Below are positions 60,553 to 64,000 of a DNA stretch of 64,000 bases, in pieces; position 1 is the stretch's first letter, and each line of letters starts with the position of its first letter. Location of the stretch: contig JAOUHG010000009.1 in NCBI GenBank assembly GCA_029865265.1, positions 1 through 64,000 of the forward strand, given 5' to 3'. Source of the DNA: Candidatus Krumholzibacteriia bacterium (GTDB lineage Bacteria > Krumholzibacteriota > Krumholzibacteriia > WVZY01 > JAKEHA01). The notes below the pieces were generated by a model. It ran no database searches. It worked only from the letters and a program-made list of their open reading frames with translations, and was not told where the DNA came from. Both the position numbers and the translations under genes were made by a program.

Positions 60553-61707
60553 ATGGAGATCACCCATATCGAGACCAAGGTCGTCCACTCCGGAGAACCT
60601 CGCCCCCGCCTGGGCGGCGCGGTGGCACTGCCCATCTTTCAGACCGCCATGTACGAGACGCGGGGCGAGGAGGGCACGTATCACGACGTGCGCTACATCC
60701 GCCTCAACAACACACCCAACCACCTCGTGCTGCACGACAAGCTGGCGGCACTGGAGAATGCCGAGGCGGCGCTGGTCACCTCCAGCGGCATGGCCGCCAT
60801 CTCGACCGCATTGCTGACGGTGCTGCAGCAGGGCGACCACTTGCTGGTGCAGGATTGTCTCTACGGCGGCACGCACACGTTCATCACGCACGACTTCGCA
60901 CGCTTCGGCATCGAGTACGACGTCATCGACGGCGCCGATCCCTCCTCGTGGAAGGCGAAGCTGCGTTCCAACACGCGCGCCATCTACGTGGAGTCCATCG
61001 CCAATCCCATGATGAGCGTGAGCGACCTGGCGGGTGTCACGGCGTTTGCGCGGGAGCACGGACTGGTATCCATGATCGACAATACCTTCGCGAGCCCGGT
61101 CAACTTCCGTCCCGCGGAGTGGGGATTCGACCTCTCTCTGCACAGCTGCACCAAGTACCTCAACGGCCACAACGACATCGTGGCGGGCGCGGTCATAGGA
61201 CGTTCGGACCTGGTGGAAGAGGTGCGCCTGAAGCTCAACCACCTGGGTGGATCGCTGGATCCGCACGCGTGTTTCCTGCTGCACCGCGGCATGAAGACGC
61301 TGGCGCTGCGCGTGCGTCACCAGAACGTGAGCGCGCTGGCGCTGGCGCGGTTCCTCGAGGAGCACCCCGCGGTGGCGACGGTGAACTACCCCGGCCTGAC
61401 CGCCAACGCGAGCCACGAGCGCGCGGCGGAGTTCTTCGACGGATTCGGCGGCATGCTGAGCTTCGAGCTCAAGGACGGCGTTGAAGCCGCGGAACGCCTG
61501 ATGGACCGCGTGGAGCTGCCGGTGATTGCACCCAGCCTGGGCGGCGTGGACACGCTGCTCACCCGTCCGGTGACGACATCGCACAAGGGACTCACGCCGG
61601 CGGAGCGCGCCCGCCTGGGCCTGAGCGACGCGCTGGTGCGCATGTCGGTGGGCATCGAGGCGAGCGAAGACCTGATCGACGATCTCAATCGCGCGCTCGA
61701 GGACTGA
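60553..61707 (+). CDS. Cys/Met-metabolism PLP enzyme (cystathionine gamma-synthase/lyase family)
   Basis: A 384-aa enzyme of fold type I. Motifs: LVTSSGMAAISTALL, LYGGTHTFI, IYVESIANPMM, DNTFASPVNF and the PLP-Lys in HSCTKYLNGHNDIVAGA; C-terminal SLGGVDTLLTRPVTTSHKGL. The family includes cystathionine gamma-synthase, cystathionine lyases and methionine gamma-lyase, which sequence alone does not separate here. AGGAG precedes the ATG. The stop overlaps the SDR start as TGATG. Confidence 0.88.
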   Translation: MEITHIETKVVHSGEPRPRLGGAVALPIFQTAMYETRGEEGTYHDVRYIRLNNTPNHLVLHDKLAALENAEAALVTSSGMAAISTALLTVLQQGDHLLVQDCLYGGTHTFITHDFARFGIEYDVIDGADPSSWKAKLRSNTRAIYVESIANPMMSVSDLAGVTAFAREHGLVSMIDNTFASPVNFRPAEWGFDLSLHSCTKYLNGHNDIVAGAVIGRSDLVEEVRLKLNHLGGSLDPHACFLLHRGMKTLALRVRHQNVSALALARFLEEHPAVATVNYPGLTANASHERAAEFFDGFGGMLSFELKDGVEAAERLMDRVELPVIAPSLGGVDTLLTRPVTTSHKGLTPAERARLGLSDALVRMSVGIEASEDLIDDLNRALED

Positions 61708-62489
61708 TGGCGTCTCGCCCCGTCGCACTGATCACCGGCGCGTCCATGGGCCTGGGTGCGGAGTTCGCGCGGCTGTTCGCAGCCAACGGTCACGACCTGG
61801 TGCTCACCGCGCGCAGCGCGGACCGGCTGGCATCGGTGAAGCGCGAGGTCGAGAACCTGCACGGCGCGTCGGTGCGTATCATCGTGGCCGACCTCACCGA
61901 TCCCGGCGCCCCGCACGCCATCCGCGACGAACTCGCGGCCGCGGGCGTCGAGATCGACGTGCTGGTCAACAATGCCGGCTACGGCATGTACGGCTTCTTT
62001 CACCAGGCGGACCGCGACGGGGTCATGGGCATGATCCAGGTGAACGTGAACGCGCTGGTGCTGCTCACACGCCTGTTCATCGACGGCATGGTGGCGCGCG
62101 GGCGCGGGCGCATCCTCAACGTGGCCTCCACCGCGGCCTTTCAGCCCGGCCCGCTGCAACCGGTCTACTACGCGTCCAAGGCCTTCGTGCTGTCCTTCAC
62201 CGAGGCGATCGCCAACGAACTCAAGGGCACCGGCGTCACCGCGACGGCGCTGTGCCCCGGCCCCGTGCCCACCGGCTTTCAGGAGCGCGCCAACGTGGGT
62301 GACGTGCGCGGGCTGCGGCTCATCATGCGCACAACGCCCGAGCAGGTGGTGCGCGAGGGCTTCGACGGCATGATCCGGGGGCGGTCCGTGGTGATCCCAG
62401 GCACGCTCAACAAGGTCCTCGTGTTCCTGCTGCGTTTCTTTCCGCGCAATTTCGTCACCGCCATGGTACGGCGCATCCAGTCGCACTGA
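61707..62489 (+). CDS. Short-chain dehydrogenase/reductase
   Basis: A 260-aa SDR oxidoreductase. NAD(P)-binding TGASMGLGAEFA with TARSADRL, NNAGYGMYG, catalytic Ser region NVASTAAFQPG and YYASKAF (Tyr-x3-Lys). C-terminal hydrophobic tail LNKVLVFLLRFFPRNFV may attach it to membrane, as in SDRs acting on lipids. Co-translated with the preceding PLP enzyme through TGATG. Substrate unknown. Confidence 0.9.
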   Translation: MASRPVALITGASMGLGAEFARLFAANGHDLVLTARSADRLASVKREVENLHGASVRIIVADLTDPGAPHAIRDELAAAGVEIDVLVNNAGYGMYGFFHQADRDGVMGMIQVNVNALVLLTRLFIDGMVARGRGRILNVASTAAFQPGPLQPVYYASKAFVLSFTEAIANELKGTGVTATALCPGPVPTGFQERANVGDVRGLRLIMRTTPEQVVREGFDGMIRGRSVVIPGTLNKVLVFLLRFFPRNFVTAMVRRIQSH

Positions 62490-62492
62490 TCC

Positions 62493-64000
62493 ATGCGCAT
62501 GCCGAAAGTCGACCCCGCCTGGTTCACGCGCCCACGCAAGATTGCCGCTGCGATTCTCGGCCTCGCGCTGCTGATCCGGCTGTGGGATCTCAACGCGCGC
62601 TCGTTGTGGCTGGACGAGGCCATGGAGTACTGGGTGGCATCCGCACCGCTCTCGCGCCTGGCGACGGTGGTGCGCGACGGTATCCAGGATCCGCCGCTGT
62701 ACTCGTTTCTGCTCCACGCATGGATGACTCCCGCGGACAACGAGACATGGATGCGCCTGCTCTCGGTGTTCTTCGGCGTGGCCAGCGTGGCCGGCGTGAT
62801 GGTGATCGGCTACCGCTTGCGGGGCTGGACCACGGCGCTGGTGGCCGGGCTCATCATGGGCATCGTTCCGACGGCGGTGCGCTACTCCCAGGAGGTGGGC
62901 CAGTACGCGCCCATGCAGTGCTTCCTGGTGTGGAGCATCGTGGTCCTGCTGGGACTGGTGCGTACACCCACGCGCGGCGGGTTCGTGCGCTGGGGCCTGC
63001 TGGCTATGGCGGCCACCTACACGTACTACGGCACGGTGGTGACACTGCTCGCCCCCTTCGCCTGCTTCATGATCGAAGCGGCGTGGCGCCGCGACCGGCG
63101 GCGCCTGCTGAGCGGCGGTGTCACGCTGGCTGCCTATGCCGTCTCCATCCTGCCGCTGATTCTCTACTACCTGCCGCACCAGCTGCGGCGCGGTCCCACC
63201 GCGGAGGCGTTCGACCCCATCGGCATCGGATCGTTCAACGTGGAGGCCATGCGCACCTGGATCACGCTCAAGGAGACGCTGGCGTTCCAGTTTACCGGCT
63301 GGCCGTGCAGCAACATGCCCGCGTGGCTGCCGGTGACCCTGGTGATTCTGTTCATCGCCATGGTGGTGCGTACGCAACGGCGCTTTGCAGTGTGGCTCGT
63401 GGCGGCGTGGATCCTGTACGGCGTGATGGGCCGGCTGCGGTTGTTCCCGTTTGCGTTTCGCTACTCCATCATTCTCGCGCCGCTCATCGTACCGCTGGTG
63501 GCGTGCGCCATCCGCGGCGATGTGAACTGGTTGCGGCGTCTCACCACCGGTCTCGCGTTCGGCGTGCTGTGCGCGACGTGCGTGGTGTCGCTGCCAAACC
63601 GCAGCATCTACAACCGCGTGTTCGGCAATGACAGGTGCGTGTGGCCGGAAACCGAGGACATCGGCAAGGTGACGCGTTACTGGCACGCGCAGCGACAACC
63701 GGGGCAGCGGACGTACGTCTACTACGGCGCCGTTCCCAGCTTTGCCTACTACGCGGACCACCTCTCCGGCGAGAAACCCGAACGTCCCGATCTCTGGTAT
63801 CTGGACTGCTGGCGCAACGCCGACACGCCGTGGTGCCGCACCGGAGACATCTTCTACGGCCGCTGGCTGCGCGCGCTCCCGCCCGACCAGAAGATGGCGT
63901 CGATCTTCGAGACCATGTCGGGGATGCCCACTGAATTCTGGATGATCATCGCGCACGTGCAGGGACAGGAGAGCATTCCCATCACTCAGATGATCCAGCG
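62493..64000 (+). CDS. GT39-family membrane glycosyltransferase (3' truncated by window end)
   Basis: The frame opens at ATG 62493, three bases after the SDR stop, and stays open to base 64000 (502 codons). It begins MRMPKVDPAW. The first loop LDEAMEYWVASAPLSRL and DPPLYSFLLHAWM match the PMT_2/ArnT-type glycosyltransferases, with the Asp-Glu expected at the catalytic site. About ten hydrophobic segments follow, then a soluble region with several Cys and Trp residues (YLDCWRNADTPWCRT). A sugar would be moved from a polyprenyl carrier outside the inner membrane. Other frames in this stretch are shadows. Confidence 0.86.
   Translation, partial: MRMPKVDPAWFTRPRKIAAAILGLALLIRLWDLNARSLWLDEAMEYWVASAPLSRLATVVRDGIQDPPLYSFLLHAWMTPADNETWMRLLSVFFGVASVAGVMVIGYRLRGWTTALVAGLIMGIVPTAVRYSQEVGQYAPMQCFLVWSIVVLLGLVRTPTRGGFVRWGLLAMAATYTYYGTVVTLLAPFACFMIEAAWRRDRRRLLSGGVTLAAYAVSILPLILYYLPHQLRRGPTAEAFDPIGIGSFNVEAMRTWITLKETLAFQFTGWPCSNMPAWLPVTLVILFIAMVVRTQRRFAVWLVAAWILYGVMGRLRLFPFAFRYSIILAPLIVPLVACAIRGDVNWLRRLTTGLAFGVLCATCVVSLPNRSIYNRVFGNDRCVWPETEDIGKVTRYWHAQRQPGQRTYVYYGAVPSFAYYADHLSGEKPERPDLWYLDCWRNADTPWCRTGDIFYGRWLRALPPDQKMASIFETMSGMPTEFWMIIAHVQGQESIPITQMIQ

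Noticed and set aside
62582-63631. A 349-codon plus-strand frame overlapping the GT39 gene
   Set aside because: It is an out-of-frame shadow. The frame from 62493 carries the DEAMEYW and DPPLY motifs and hydrophobic segments and simply lacks a stop before the window ends.
61386-63956. An 856-codon minus-strand frame opposite the SDR and GT39 genes
   Set aside because: His/Arg/Gln-rich composition and no domain; the plus-strand genes have clear motifs and coupled starts.

Overview
The window is about 66-68% GC, densely coded DNA. Four loci encode secreted proteins that end in the same FlgD-like C-terminal sorting module: an N-x-PNPFNP-x-T start, a central I-x-DV-x-G-x-x-V segment, and a basic tail ending VLLR or LLLK. 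That module, lipoproteins with standard lipoboxes, a TPR-tailed Ser/Thr kinase, a GT39 glycosyltransferase with a TPR-like tail and two ECF sigma/anti-sigma pairs suggest an uncultured member of the FCB superphylum or a neighbouring candidate phylum (Eisenbacteria- or Krumholzibacteriota-like). This is inference; no rRNA, ribosomal protein or other marker gene is present. I saw no tRNA, CRISPR array, insertion sequence or phage gene.

Layout. 1-8.8 kb: a FecR/TPR protein truncated by the window edge, a sorting-domain protein broken by one in-frame TAG, a GT39 glycosyltransferase, a PknB-like kinase whose stop overlaps that of a convergent PAS-LuxR regulator, and a secreted sialidase-like beta-propeller protein. 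8.8-24.2 kb: a minus-strand unit of a small exported protein followed by two giant tandem paralogues (2360 and 2412 aa). These have a matrixin-type zinc protease head, Ig/IPT domains, YVTN-like propellers and the sorting tail. 24.2-33.6 kb: a PhzF isomerase; an ECF sigma/anti-sigma/glycerophosphodiesterase/sulfatase-like lipoprotein operon; a Tat-exported PhoX-like protein coupled to a choloylglycine-hydrolase-family enzyme and followed by a CPA1 antiporter; and DinB. 33.7-42.4 kb: a long minus-strand run with phosphoesterase, M1 aminopeptidase lipoprotein, CPBP protease and ThiL, preceded by a three-gene unit of N-formylglutamate amidohydrolase, gamma-glutamyltransferase and an ATP-grasp ligase fused to an M20-like domain that has lost nearly all its metal ligands.

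42.7-46.9 kb: a Rieske oxygenase of the choline-monooxygenase type, a shortened DUF1801 protein, an IscR-like Rrf2 regulator overlapping a YgfZ-type folate-binding protein, an HD-like protein with a changed HD motif, and a cupin. 46.9-51.5 kb: a membrane protein, two META-domain lipoproteins, an RluD-type pseudouridine synthase, then IlvE behind a terminator. 51.7-57.6 kb: an NfnS/SudB-like reductase lacking its cluster cysteines, DNA polymerase X, endonuclease III, a PPOX flavoprotein, a second ECF sigma/anti-sigma pair and a small membrane protein. 57.7-64 kb: a DUF4397 lipoprotein, an alpha/beta hydrolase-DCC fusion, then a Cys/Met-metabolism PLP enzyme, an SDR and a GT39 protein that runs off the window.

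Three things stand out. The ligase/GGT/FGase unit opposite the Rieske gene looks like an undescribed amide-bond pathway. The two giant proteases share a far more similar 3' sorting segment than the rest of the pair, which looks like gene conversion. At least six genes carry a -10-like box (mostly extended, TG-N-TAnnnT) 6-7 bases before a start codon that has no Shine-Dalgarno, the pattern expected of leaderless mRNAs.
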